A stretch of 64,000 nucleotides of DNA from DASUNP01 sp035249305 (GTDB taxonomy: Bacteria > Acidobacteriota > Blastocatellia > UBA7656), in the NCBI GenBank assembly GCA_035249305.1, contig DATFGQ010000009.1:1-64000 (forward strand). The letters are read 5' to 3'. Of the stretch, positions 46,192 to 54,270 are shown piece after piece (position 1 is the first letter of the stretch; the number at the start of each line of letters is the position of its first letter). Made by a program: the position numbers and the translations under genes. The notes under the pieces were generated by a model. That model had not been told where the DNA came from. It made no database searches and saw only the letters and a program-made list of their open reading frames with translations.

Positions 46192-46740
46192 TCAGGAATT
46201 GAACAGAGGCCGGCCGGGCGGCTGGCCTTGATCGAAGCCGTTGATCGCGCGATACCGCTCGTCAAATATCTTGTCGATCGAATCGACTTCGCTTGCTACC
46301 GCGGCGCTCGCGAGCTTGAGCCCTTCGGCCGTCGCGGCATTCGATTTAAGCTCGCCTATCTTCGCCTCCAGCCCGTCGACATGCTCGACGAGCTTGAGGT
46401 CGAACTGGTATATAGAATCCAACTGCTCCTGCTCGATCTTCACCACGTCGAAAAATCCGGCGTAGCCGTAGCTGGCGAACCGCACGCGGTTCTCTAGCCG
46501 GTCGATCTTTTTGATCGCCAGGTCGACTGGCCCCACCTCGAACAATCGGCCCGTGTTGCTCAGCTCCCGCATCACGTCCGTGAGCGGCGCTTTCAGCCCG
46601 CGCAGGCGGTCGGCGAGGTGCTCGCGGTGCAGCTTGTCTATGTCGCGACGCCGCTCGCGGTCCACGTAGCCGCTGTAACCCGGTATCTTCTGGGTCAGCC
46701 GCTCAAGCCAGTTACGTTGGTCTTTCATCTCTGTGCCCAT
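46192..46740 (-). CDS. Helical protein of unknown function
   Basis: 182 residues from ATG 46740, preceded by GGAGG; the longer frame to 46821 has a low-complexity basic start. The protein is almost entirely charged helix (RERRRDIDKLHREHLADRL, LVEHVDGLEAKIGEL) with coiled-coil character and no membrane segment. I do not recognise the family. It lies between the PilZ gene and the DUF4097/SPFH pair on the same strand, with gaps of about 100 bases, so it probably belongs to the same functional group. Confidence 0.7.
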   Translation of the reverse strand: MGTEMKDQRNWLERLTQKIPGYSGYVDRERRRDIDKLHREHLADRLRGLKAPLTDVMRELSNTGRLFEVGPVDLAIKKIDRLENRVRFASYGYAGFFDVVKIEQEQLDSIYQFDLKLVEHVDGLEAKIGELKSNAATAEGLKLASAAVASEVDSIDKIFDERYRAINGFDQGQPPGRPLFNS

Positions 46741-46837
46741 TTTACCACGTCCTCCAGTTGCTTCGGCAGTCTTATGATCGGCGCTCCGCTTCAGACGAAG
46801 CCGGGCCGGGCGGGCTGACAACCGCTCGCCTTTTTTA

Positions 46838-47359
46838 TCAGGACTGCGCCCTGGCCCGTTCGCCCTGGCTTTCGAGCTTCTCCAGGTACTCGTCGTAAGC
46901 CTTGCGGTCGGCCGCGGCCATATCGCGTATGTAGACGCCGACCATCCAGCTTATCCCCTCGCCCACGGGCTTGTACCACGCGGCAAATCCCGTGAACCGC
47001 ACAGTGGCGGCGGGCAGGTCGACTTCGACTTCGAGCTTGTTCTTAAACGCGATAGTGTGATCGCGAATGATGTTCAAGCGCCCCGTCTCTACCGTGCCGG
47101 TCTGAACGCGCATGCCTTGCTTGCCAACGTCGTGAACGAGCCCCTGTATGACGCGCGAGCGCCGGCCCGTCTTGCCTTGATCGATTATGGTCAGCCGCAT
47201 GGGGAGCGGCTCGGGCGGCGCGGGTATGCGCCTTTTTTCTTTATCGTCATCGGCGGCGGCCTCGACGCCTTCGGTCGATTCCTCAAGCGCGGTGCCGTCG
47301 ACAGAGCAAAAGCGGTTCGCTTCATTATACGACCGCCCACATATTGGACATACTTTCAT
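46838..47359 (-). CDS. PilZ-domain protein with N-terminal zinc ribbon
   Basis: 173 residues. The protein begins with a zinc-ribbon motif (CPICGRSYNEANRFCSVDG), an acidic linker follows, and about residues 60-160 resemble a PilZ fold (GRRSRVIQGLVHDVGKQGMR, then VDLPAATVRFTGFAAW and SWMVGVYI). PilZ domains bind cyclic di-GMP through RxxxR and D/NxSxxG; here the first motif is near GRRSR and the second is loosely HDVGKQG, so binding is uncertain. It is the first gene of the minus-strand group with DUF4097 and SPFH genes, all sharing a zinc ribbon. Confidence 0.78.
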   Translation of the reverse strand: MKVCPICGRSYNEANRFCSVDGTALEESTEGVEAAADDDKEKRRIPAPPEPLPMRLTIIDQGKTGRRSRVIQGLVHDVGKQGMRVQTGTVETGRLNIIRDHTIAFKNKLEVEVDLPAATVRFTGFAAWYKPVGEGISWMVGVYIRDMAAADRKAYDEYLEKLESQGERARAQS

Positions 47360-47388
47360 AGCCTTACTCCGCAGGGGGAAGATTATAC

Positions 47389-47692
47389 AGTAGCCAGTAG
47401 CCAGTAGTCAGTAGTCAGTAGGCTTTAGGCAGTAGCTTGGTGGCTATTGAGCTATCTTCAATGACAAACTACTGGCTACTGACTACTGAGAGGGAGTCTG
47501 AAAAGCCCCATAGGGGCTCTATGTTTGTAGAAGAAGTATCGTCTAAATACCCTCCAACTCCGTAGGAGTTGTATGTTCGATATTCAACTCCTACGGAGTT
47601 GGATAATGATTATGCGATCAACTACAAACATCCGGCTCCTACGGAGCCGAGTAAGTCGCCACTTCTCAGACGCTCTCTGGCTACTGGCTACT
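47389..47692. repeat. Composite intergenic repeat (CAGTAGCC units and CCTACGGAG palindromes)
   Basis: CAGTAGCCAGTAGCC... (47389-47421) is inverted as ACTACTGGCTACTGACTACT (47469-47488) and CTGGCTACTGGCTA (from 47677). Between them is a second unit bounded by GTCTGAAAAGCCCC (47496) and CTTCTCAGAC (47662-47671). It contains CAACTCCGTAGGAGTTG and CAACTCCTACGGAGTTG plus a CGGCTCCTACGGAGCCG palindrome. The inner unit is closely related to the 41.3-kb element. Open frames here are repeat by-products. Confidence 0.8.
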
Positions 47693-47694
47693 TC

Positions 47695-49296
47695 CTACAG
47701 CGGTATGTTCCCGTGCTTCTTCGGAGGGTTCTGGTCGCGCTTGTTCTCCAACAGCTCTAGCGCGCGGATGAGCTTCGGCCTCGTGAGCCGCGGCTCGATC
47801 ACCTCGTCTATGAAGCCGCGCTCGGCCGCCACGTAAGGCGACGCGAACTTCTCGCGGAACTCTTCGGCGCGGCGGCCGGCTTCCGCCTGGGGGTCTTCCG
47901 ATTGGGCGATCTCCCTGCGGTAGAGAATGCCGACCGCGCCCTCGGCCCCCATCACGGCGATCTCCGCCGTCGGGTAGGCGAAGTTTATGTCAGCGCGTAT
48001 GTGCTTGCTCGCCATTACGCAGTACGCGCCGCCATACGCTTTGCGCGTTATCACAGTGATCTTCGGCACGGTCGCCTCGGCGAACGCGAATAACAGCTTC
48101 GCGCCGTGGCGGATGATGCCGCCGTGCTCCTGCTCGACGCCCGGCAGAAAGCCCGGCACGTCTTCGAAAGTGATCAGAGGGATGTTGAAGCAATCGCAGA
48201 AGCGCACGAAGCGCGCGGCCTTAACCGAGGCGTCTATGTCCAACACGCCCGCGAGGTGCGCCGGCTGGTTGGCGACTATGCCCACGGGGCGGCCCCCGAG
48301 CCGCGCGAACCCGACTACTATGTTGCGCGCGTAGTGCTCGTGGACCTCGAACAGGTAGCCGTCGTCCACGACCGCGTGGATGATGTCGCGTATGTCGTAA
48401 GGGATGTTCGGCGATTCTGGCACGATAGAGTTGAGCCGCTCGTCTGCGCGGTCGGGAAGGTCGGCGGTCTGAAGCCGGGGCGGGTCGTCGAGGTTATTCG
48501 ACGGTATGAAAGACAACAGCTCGCGGATCAACCGCAGACAGTCTTCGTCGTCTTCCGCGGCGAAATGCGCGACGCCCGAGACGGAGTTATGAGTCATCGC
48601 GCCGCCGAGCTCTTCTTTGGTGACCTCCTGGTGCGTGACGGTCTTTATCACGTCAGGCCCGGTGATGAACATGTAAGAGGTATTCTTCACCATCACGTTG
48701 AAGTCGGTGATGGCGGGCGAGTAGACCGCGCCGCCCGCGCACGGCCCCAGGATCGCCGATATCTGCGGGACGACGCCCGAGGCCAGCGTGTTGCGAAGGA
48801 ATATGTCCGCGTATCCGCCCAGGGAGACGACGCCCTCCTGTATGCGCGCCCCGCCCGAATCGTTGAGCCCTATGACGGGCGCGCCGACCTTCATAGCCAT
48901 GTCCATGACCTTGCAGATCTTCTCGGCGTTCGTCTCCGACAGCGACCCGCCGAACACGGTGAAGTCCTGCGCGAAGACGAAGACGCGGCGGCCGTCCACC
49001 AGCCCGTGCCCCGCGACCACGCCGTCGCCGGGGTACTGCTGGTTCTGCATGCCGAAGTCCAGACAGCGGTGCTTCTTAAAGAGGTCGAACTCTTCGAAGC
49101 TGCCGTCGTCGAGCAGAAACTCTATGCGCTCGCGCGCGGTCATCTTCCCCGCGTCGTGCTGCCGTTTGATGCGCTCTGACCCGCCGCCCGCAACGGCCGC
49201 GAGCTTCTTCTGGTCGAGCTTTGACAATCGATCCGATGCGGCGTCAGTTTTTTCGTCCGCCTTGTTGTCCTCAATCTTTCCTTCAGAAGTTGCCAT
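47695..49296 (-). CDS. Acyl-CoA carboxylase carboxyltransferase subunit (propionyl-CoA carboxylase beta type)
   Basis: 533 residues from ATG 49296 (AAGGA 6 nt upstream; TTG 49302 is less likely). It has the paired crotonase-like carboxyltransferase domains: QQYPGDGVVAGHGLVDGR, NDSGGARIQEGVVSLGGY and ILGPCAGGAVYSPA in the N half; ITFEDVPGFLPGVEQEHGG and KAYGGAYCVMASKHI in the C half. This is the PccB/MmdA (12S transcarboxylase) group, which transfers carboxyl from biotin to propionyl-CoA or a related acyl-CoA. No biotin carboxylase or biotin-carrier gene lies in the window, so its partners are encoded elsewhere. Confidence 0.95.
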   Translation of the reverse strand: MATSEGKIEDNKADEKTDAASDRLSKLDQKKLAAVAGGGSERIKRQHDAGKMTARERIEFLLDDGSFEEFDLFKKHRCLDFGMQNQQYPGDGVVAGHGLVDGRRVFVFAQDFTVFGGSLSETNAEKICKVMDMAMKVGAPVIGLNDSGGARIQEGVVSLGGYADIFLRNTLASGVVPQISAILGPCAGGAVYSPAITDFNVMVKNTSYMFITGPDVIKTVTHQEVTKEELGGAMTHNSVSGVAHFAAEDDEDCLRLIRELLSFIPSNNLDDPPRLQTADLPDRADERLNSIVPESPNIPYDIRDIIHAVVDDGYLFEVHEHYARNIVVGFARLGGRPVGIVANQPAHLAGVLDIDASVKAARFVRFCDCFNIPLITFEDVPGFLPGVEQEHGGIIRHGAKLLFAFAEATVPKITVITRKAYGGAYCVMASKHIRADINFAYPTAEIAVMGAEGAVGILYRREIAQSEDPQAEAGRRAEEFREKFASPYVAAERGFIDEVIEPRLTRPKLIRALELLENKRDQNPPKKHGNIPL

Positions 49297-49390
49297 CGCC
49301 AATCCTTAAAATCGATTTTCTACTCGGCCGAACTGATACAGTCTATCAAAGCGCGGGCGCGCGGCAAAACGCTCGGCGCAGCGTAACTTC

Positions 49391-49419
49391 TTGACAGCCT
49401 TCGAGATGATTTCTATAAT
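49391..49419 (+). promoter_or_regulatory. Perfect-consensus sigma-70 promoter for the HU gene
   Basis: TTGACA (49391-49396), exactly 17 bases, then TATAAT (49414-49419). Both hexamers and the spacing match the consensus fully. It lies about 60 bases before the HU start codon and fits strong constitutive expression of a nucleoid protein. Confidence 0.85.
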
Positions 49420-49479
49420 GACAGCCTTTCACAGGCGGCTTCTCAAGAATTCAACCGAAGTACTTAAACGGAGGTGGAC

Positions 49480-49743
49480 GTGATAAAGCTCGACATAGTC
49501 AATCAGGTAGCCGACAAGACAGGCGTTCCGAAGATTAAGGCCGAGGTCGCGGTCGAGGCTTTGTTCGAAGCCATGAAGAACGCCCTGCAACGCGGCGAGC
49601 GCATAGAGCTGAGGGGGTTCGGCGTTTTCGTGGTCAAGCCCCGCAAGCGCGGCGTGGGCCGCAACCCCCGCACCGGCGAGGTCACAGACATCCCGCCGGG
49701 GAAGACCATCCGCTTCAAGCCGGGCAAAGAGCTTCAATCTTAA
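49480..49743 (+). CDS. HU-family DNA-binding protein
   Basis: 87 residues from GTG 49480, with GGAGG 5 nt upstream; the in-frame GTG at 49474 overlaps that site. The protein matches the bacterial histone-like fold: IVNQVADKTGVPKIKAEVAV, IELRGFGVFVVK and the DNA-binding arm GRNPRTGEVTDIPPGKTIRF. It compacts and bends DNA as a dimer. A perfect-consensus promoter lies upstream and a hairpin terminator downstream, so it forms a single-gene transcription unit. Confidence 0.96.
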   Translation: MIKLDIVNQVADKTGVPKIKAEVAVEALFEAMKNALQRGERIELRGFGVFVVKPRKRGVGRNPRTGEVTDIPPGKTIRFKPGKELQS

Positions 49744-49755
49744 AGAGCGTGAGCT

Positions 49756-49791
49756 GTGACAAGAGATTTGAAATATCAAATCTCTTGTCAC
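49756..49791 (+). terminator. Hairpin downstream of HU, probable terminator
   Basis: GTGACAAGAGATTTGA (49756-49771) is perfectly inverted at 49776-49791 around a 4-base loop. A pyrimidine-rich stretch (GTTCTTCTC) follows. The core is similar to the GATTTGAAA palindromes at 38694 and 53205, so it may double as a repeat element. Confidence 0.6.
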
Positions 49792-49820
49792 GTTCTTCTC
49801 GTCGCCTGTATGCTAGAAGT

Positions 49821-50834
49821 GTGGAAAGTACTAACCAGCCTTACCTGATCCCTGAAGCTCAACCTTCCCAACCAGCGGTGAAGCCCGACCGTGTCGCCAT
49901 GCGCGCCGGCTCGCGCGGGTGGATTCACCTCTTGCTGTTGGCCCTGACGGCGGTGACGACAATGCTGACGGGCGTGGCCGCGTCGCCTACGACCAAGAGC
50001 GCGCCGACCGACGACCTGCTCGCCGACCTTGTGAGGCCGATCATTCTAGGGTTCGAAAAGACGATGGCGGGCGATCTGGGGCCGCTCACCGACGGCCTGC
50101 TGTTCACCTTTACGTTGATAGCCATACTTGGCGCGCACGAGCTGGGCCATTATTTCGCGTGCAAGCATTACGGAATAAAAGCCACACTGCCTTTCTTCAT
50201 CCCCGCGCCGCCCATCTTCACCCTGTTCGGCACGTTCGGCGCGGTAATCAAGATCAAAGAGCCCATCACAACCAGACGCGCGCTGTTCGACATAGGCATA
50301 GCCGGCCCGATAGCGGGTTTCGCGCTGGCGCTGCCGGCCTCGATCATCGGACTGCTGACGGCCACCCCCGCGCCGGAGCCCGAAGTCAGCGACTGGTTCT
50401 TTAGAGACCCGCTGCTTTTCCAGTTAATAATGAAGCTGTTCGGCCTGCCGCAATGGGTACACTGGAACCCGGTTTACTGGGCCGCGTGGGGCACGCTGCT
50501 CGTCACGGCGCTGAATCTCTTTCCCGTCGGGCAGTTGGATGGCGGCCACGTCGTCTACGCGCTATTCGGCAGGCGCGCGCACAAGTGGGTGTCGCGCGGA
50601 GTGACGGCGGGCGTGATCGTGCTATCGGTGGTGACGGCTTTTTACTCCTTGCCCATCTGGATACTCTGGAGCCTCGTGCTGCTGTTCCTGCTCAAGGTGG
50701 GCCACCCGCCCGTCGCCGACGACCAGCCGCTCGGAAGAACCAGGATCATAATTGCCATATTAGCTGCTATAATCTTTCTGCTCTGTTTCATGCCGATGCC
50801 CCTCTTTTATCACGAAGTACCCGGAGCGAATTGA
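49821..50834 (+). CDS. Site-2-protease-type (M50) membrane metalloprotease
   Basis: About 337 residues from GTG 49821. The frame extends upstream to 49749, but that part lies in the HU terminator hairpin. The catalytic motif HELGH is in ILGAHELGHYFACKHYGIK and the second motif is NLFPVGQLDGGHVVYALFG; six or seven hydrophobic segments surround them. These intramembrane zinc proteases cut membrane-bound regulators or tidy signal peptides. This one is of the FtsH-independent, PDZ-less group with a long loop. Its stop overlaps the NicO-type gene by one base (TGATG). Confidence 0.9.
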   Translation: MESTNQPYLIPEAQPSQPAVKPDRVAMRAGSRGWIHLLLLALTAVTTMLTGVAASPTTKSAPTDDLLADLVRPIILGFEKTMAGDLGPLTDGLLFTFTLIAILGAHELGHYFACKHYGIKATLPFFIPAPPIFTLFGTFGAVIKIKEPITTRRALFDIGIAGPIAGFALALPASIIGLLTATPAPEPEVSDWFFRDPLLFQLIMKLFGLPQWVHWNPVYWAAWGTLLVTALNLFPVGQLDGGHVVYALFGRRAHKWVSRGVTAGVIVLSVVTAFYSLPIWILWSLVLLFLLKVGHPPVADDQPLGRTRIIIAILAAIIFLLCFMPMPLFYHEVPGAN

Positions 50835-51556
50835 TGGACGCAAGCGTATGGGCAGCACTCACACTCGGGTTTTCGCTGGGACTACGCCACGCGCTCGACC
50901 CGGACCACCTGGTCGCGGTCACGACGATAGTGAGCGAGCACAAGAGCCTGGCGCGCTCGTCGCTGGTCGGCACCTTCTGGGGGCTAGGCCACACCGCGTC
51001 GCTGCTCATAATCGGTCTTGTAGTCATCCTGCTCAGAAGCTCGATACCCGACCGCGTCGCGCTGTGGATGGAGATGTGCGTGGCGGTGATGCTGATCGCG
51101 CTGGGCGTGAACGTCTTGTGGCGCGTGGCGCGCGACCGCGGCATTAAGGTTCACACGCACGCGCACGCGCACGACGGCAAGCCCGCGCACCAGCACGTTC
51201 ACTTTCACAGCCACTCCAGCCACGACCACCGCCACAAGATACTCCGCCTCGGGCGACGCCCCTTCGTCGTCGGCATGGTGCACGGGGTTGCGGGGAGCGC
51301 CGCGCTGACCCTTGGCGTGCTGGCGACGATCCCTTCGATCACAGTCGGCCTCATCTACATAGCCGTCTTCGGGCTGGGCAGCATAGGCGGGATGCTCTTG
51401 ATGAGCGCGGTCGTAGGGGCTCCGTTCGCGATCACCGCCCGACGCTTCTCTAAGATCAACGGCGGGATAAGGCTCGCCGCCGGGCTGCTCAGCGTGGCCT
51501 TCGGCTTCATGCTCGCCTGGCAACTGCTCTCCGAGATCGTAAGCCTCACCGCTTAG
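50834..51556 (+). CDS. Nickel/cobalt permease-like (NicO/NiCoT) membrane protein
   Basis: 240 residues. The start ATG 50834 overlaps the stop of the protease gene, and the N terminus then carries the NiCoT signature HALDPDH (residues 19-25; HX4DH pattern). About six membrane segments follow. A long His-rich cytoplasmic or periplasmic loop (about 105-138, with many HxH units) is typical of nickel or cobalt transporters and binds metal. The frame continues upstream as a false extension. Direction of transport, uptake or efflux, cannot be decided. Confidence 0.9.
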   Translation: MDASVWAALTLGFSLGLRHALDPDHLVAVTTIVSEHKSLARSSLVGTFWGLGHTASLLIIGLVVILLRSSIPDRVALWMEMCVAVMLIALGVNVLWRVARDRGIKVHTHAHAHDGKPAHQHVHFHSHSSHDHRHKILRLGRRPFVVGMVHGVAGSAALTLGVLATIPSITVGLIYIAVFGLGSIGGMLLMSAVVGAPFAITARRFSKINGGIRLAAGLLSVAFGFMLAWQLLSEIVSLTA

Positions 51557-51614
51557 CTAGAAGGGCCTCGGCGCCGCCTGCTATTATTCCAAATGACCCG
51601 CAACGAGGAAGAGA

Positions 51615-52478
51615 ATGAACGAAGATGATCACCGCACCCTGCCGCCTCTCGCCTATCTCAACGCAGAGTTTTTGAAGAGCCGGGAAGCGAGAATCATAAG
51701 AATCCTGTCCGAGTACATAGAGCCCGCGACAAGGCTCCGCCGCTACCGCGTCCGCGACACGATAGTCTTTTTCGGGTCGGCGCGGTCCGTCACGCCTGAG
51801 ATCGCCGCGATGAAGCTCGAATCGCTCAGGGAAAGAATCGAGCAGGCCGGCGAGATGACGCCCGAGCTTGAGGCCGCGCGCGTCGAGGCCGAGCATGCGG
51901 TGAAGCTCGCGCGGTATTACCACGACGCGATGGAGCTTGCGCGCCGCATGACCGAGTGGTCGAAGGCGCTGACGGGCGACCGCCACTTCATAATCTGCTC
52001 GGGCGGGTCGGGCGGGATGATGGAGGCGGCCAACCGCGGGGCCTCGACGGCGCGCGGCAAATCGATAGGATTGAACATTGACTTGCCGTTCGAGCAGGGC
52101 GTCAACAACTTCGTCTCGCGCGAGCTGATCTTCAACTTCCATTACTTCTTCATGCGAAAGTTCTGGTTCATCTACCCCGCTAAAGCGCTCGTGGTCTTCC
52201 CCGGCGGGTTCGGCACTATGGATGAGATGTTCGAAGTCCTCACGCTGATACAGACGAAGATGCCGCGCAAGGCCATGCCCGTAGTCTTATACGGCTCGGC
52301 GTTCTGGGACGAGATAATAAACTTCGACGCGCTCGTGCGCTGGGGGGTCATCAGCCCCGCCGACATGAAAATATTCTTCAAGACCGATTCCGTCGACGAA
52401 GCTTACGAATACCTGACCACGCGGTTGAAAGAGATCTACCTGTCGCCCAAGGGGCTTGAGCAAGTGAAGCTCACTTGA
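51615..52478 (+). CDS. LOG-family protein (TIGR00730/lysine decarboxylase-like)
   Basis: 287 residues, with a helical N-terminal extension of about 100 residues. The Rossmann-like core has FFGSARSV, CSGGSGGMMEAANRGA and the signature PGGFGTMDEMFEVLT. The last is characteristic of LOG phosphoribohydrolases, which release cytokinin-like bases from nucleoside 5'-monophosphates. In bacteria without plant hosts they probably act in nucleotide turnover. AGGAAGAGA precedes the ATG. It ends 4 bases before the convergent nucleotidyltransferase-like gene. Confidence 0.9.
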   Translation: MNEDDHRTLPPLAYLNAEFLKSREARIIRILSEYIEPATRLRRYRVRDTIVFFGSARSVTPEIAAMKLESLRERIEQAGEMTPELEAARVEAEHAVKLARYYHDAMELARRMTEWSKALTGDRHFIICSGGSGGMMEAANRGASTARGKSIGLNIDLPFEQGVNNFVSRELIFNFHYFFMRKFWFIYPAKALVVFPGGFGTMDEMFEVLTLIQTKMPRKAMPVVLYGSAFWDEIINFDALVRWGVISPADMKIFFKTDSVDEAYEYLTTRLKEIYLSPKGLEQVKLT

Positions 52479-52482
52479 GCCG

Positions 52483-53199
52483 TCACGACTGATTGACGGC
52501 GTCGATGACGCGCTCGATCTGCGTTATGTAGGCGGCGAACGTCTCGTTCGTCTCCGACTCAAGCCAGACTTCCTCGTCCGCCTCGTAGACGAATATCCGA
52601 TCAAAGACTCTCTTGTCCAGCTTGAGGCGGTCGGCGAGCGCGGTTATGCACTCGCGCTTATCGAACGAGGCTTCTTCGCCCATCATCGCGAGCACGTGGC
52701 GGAACATTATTACGAAGCTGTCGAGCGAGTCTACCATCAGCCGCGCGAGCCGGTTCGGGTTGTGCGAGGCGGGGATGTAGAGCGTGCGCAGCCGTATGAG
52801 CTTGCCGCGCAGCTCGTACTCTAGCTGGTGGCGCAGGTTGTGCGTTGGGATGTCTAGCCCTACGAACGGGTCGTCGCCATAAAGCACAAGGCGGTGGCGG
52901 CTCATGTCTATGAACTCGATGGGGAAGACGTCCGAAGAGTCGACGATCTCTTTACAGGTGAAATAGACCGGAAGGGGGTTGCCTTCGAGCCGCCACTCTT
53001 CGGCCAGATCGTGGGCGGCTTTGAGGTCGTCCGGCATGATGCGGCCGAGAATTATGAGAATGTTCTTAGGCTCGTCATCGTCGAGACGGCCGTCGACGAG
53101 CGCCGACCCATACAAGACTATCGAGGTCAAGTTATCCCCGTGCGCTCTGTGCAAGCTCTCTACAAACTCGTTGAGTCTATCTGCCAACGCATCCTCCAT
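52483..53199 (-). CDS. Nucleotidyltransferase-like protein
   Basis: 238 residues from ATG 53199 (MEDALADRLN); the alternative start at 53211 is a TTG inside a palindromic repeat. The N terminus resembles a Pol-beta-type nucleotidyltransferase (IVLYGSALVDGRLD), with the GS motif. The following acidic motif reads DDDEPKNILIIL instead of SDxDL, so catalytic aspartates may be lost and the protein may be an inactive relative. The C-terminal half is helical, like the substrate-binding domain of such enzymes. The TPM-domain gene lies upstream on the same strand. Confidence 0.75.
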   Translation of the reverse strand: MEDALADRLNEFVESLHRAHGDNLTSIVLYGSALVDGRLDDDEPKNILIILGRIMPDDLKAAHDLAEEWRLEGNPLPVYFTCKEIVDSSDVFPIEFIDMSRHRLVLYGDDPFVGLDIPTHNLRHQLEYELRGKLIRLRTLYIPASHNPNRLARLMVDSLDSFVIMFRHVLAMMGEEASFDKRECITALADRLKLDKRVFDRIFVYEADEEVWLESETNETFAAYITQIERVIDAVNQS

Positions 53200-53204
53200 C
53201 TGAA

Positions 53205-53234
53205 ATTTCAAATTTGAGATTCGAAATTTGAAAT
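53205..53234. repeat. AT-rich palindrome, GATTTGAAA family
   Basis: ATTTCAAATTT (53205-53215) is perfectly inverted at 53224-53234 around an 8-base loop. It covers the start region of the nucleotidyltransferase-like gene and lies directly after the TPM gene stop, so it may separate the two transcripts. Confidence 0.6.
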
Positions 53235-53237
53235 CGA

Positions 53238-54128
53238 TTACCAGCTATCGCTGGCGCCGCCGCCCCCGAAATCGCCGCCTCCGCCGAAGCCGCCAAAGCC
53301 GCCGCCTCCGTCGCCGCCGCCCCAGCCTCCGCCTCCGCCCCAACCGGAGTCGCCGCGCGAGCCGCCCCAGCCGCCGCGCCCGCTGCCGAAGATTATGGGC
53401 AGCAGCATCCACTCGGCCCCGCCGAGGCCACGCCTTCCGTACCTGCGCCCGCCCGGCCCGCCGCCGCGGCCGCCGATCGCGGAGATGATCACAAAGATGA
53501 TGAAGATCGCAAAAATAATCAGCGAGGGCGATATGCCTCTACCCCTGGATGGCGCACGCCGCGGCTGCGGTCGGTAAGCTTGAGTGCTGTCTATGCCCTC
53601 AATCGACACGCCTATGCGGTCGGCGACTGTCGCGAGCAGTGTCTGCGTGCCTGTAGTAAACGCTTGATCGAAACGGCACGCCTGGAAGTCGTTCCGCATA
53701 CGGCGAATCACCTCCCAGGCGAGGCCGTCCGGCAGATCGCCTTCGAGGTGGCGGCTCACCTCCAGGCGAGTGTCGCCATGACAGCCCTGTTCGTCGGAAG
53801 GCTTTATGACGACCAGAAGCACCATCGCGCGCTTGTCGGAAGCGCGCCCCACTTTCCAGGTTCTACCGAGCACCAGGGCGTACTCCTCTTTTGTGTAGCC
53901 TCCGAGGCTCTCCTCTGGGACTATGACTATCGTGGATTCAACGCCCGTGCGGTTCGTGAAGTTTGTCAGCAGGTTTTCGAGCGACTGCCTGGTCTGCGGG
54001 CTGAGCTTGTTGGCGAAGTCATTCACCCAGCCCTGCGGCTGCGGCACCTGTATCTGGGCGAAAGCCGAGAGCGATATAAAGAAGATGATCGCCAGACCCG
54101 CACCGGCTTTAATTAATGCTCGCGTCAT
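53238..54128 (-). CDS. TPM-domain (YgcG-type) exported membrane protein
   Basis: 296 residues from ATG 54128, which opens with a signal peptide (MTRALIKAGAGLAIIFFISLSAFA); the frame extends upstream without support. The TPM domain (about 30-165) has GWVNDFANKLSPQTRQSLE, TIVIVPEESLGGYTKEEYA and RAMVLLVVI. A membrane segment follows (about 205-228, LIIFAIFIIFVIISAIG), and the tail is Gly/Trp-rich (GGGGWGGGDGGGGFGG) and ends in ASDSW. TPM proteins are implicated in membrane and photosystem maintenance; bacterial versions are poorly understood. It is divergent to nothing and follows the ZIP gene. Confidence 0.88.
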   Translation of the reverse strand: MTRALIKAGAGLAIIFFISLSAFAQIQVPQPQGWVNDFANKLSPQTRQSLENLLTNFTNRTGVESTIVIVPEESLGGYTKEEYALVLGRTWKVGRASDKRAMVLLVVIKPSDEQGCHGDTRLEVSRHLEGDLPDGLAWEVIRRMRNDFQACRFDQAFTTGTQTLLATVADRIGVSIEGIDSTQAYRPQPRRAPSRGRGISPSLIIFAIFIIFVIISAIGGRGGGPGGRRYGRRGLGGAEWMLLPIIFGSGRGGWGGSRGDSGWGGGGGWGGGDGGGGFGGFGGGGDFGGGGASDSW

Positions 54129-54270
54129 TATCTTAGACCCCGATAGAAAGCAGACAAAGTACCGAAAAGAATTATGCCCCGTGCGGCTTGACGCTCGATC
54201 GCCGTCGAGCCTGACCGTCTCATTCGTCATTCTTTAATGATAACTGACCGGGGCCAAAAATAAAGGCGAG

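Noticed and set aside
47389..47692. Possible CRISPR array
   Set aside because: Repeats are palindromic, vary in length and have no regular unique spacers; no cas gene is in the window.
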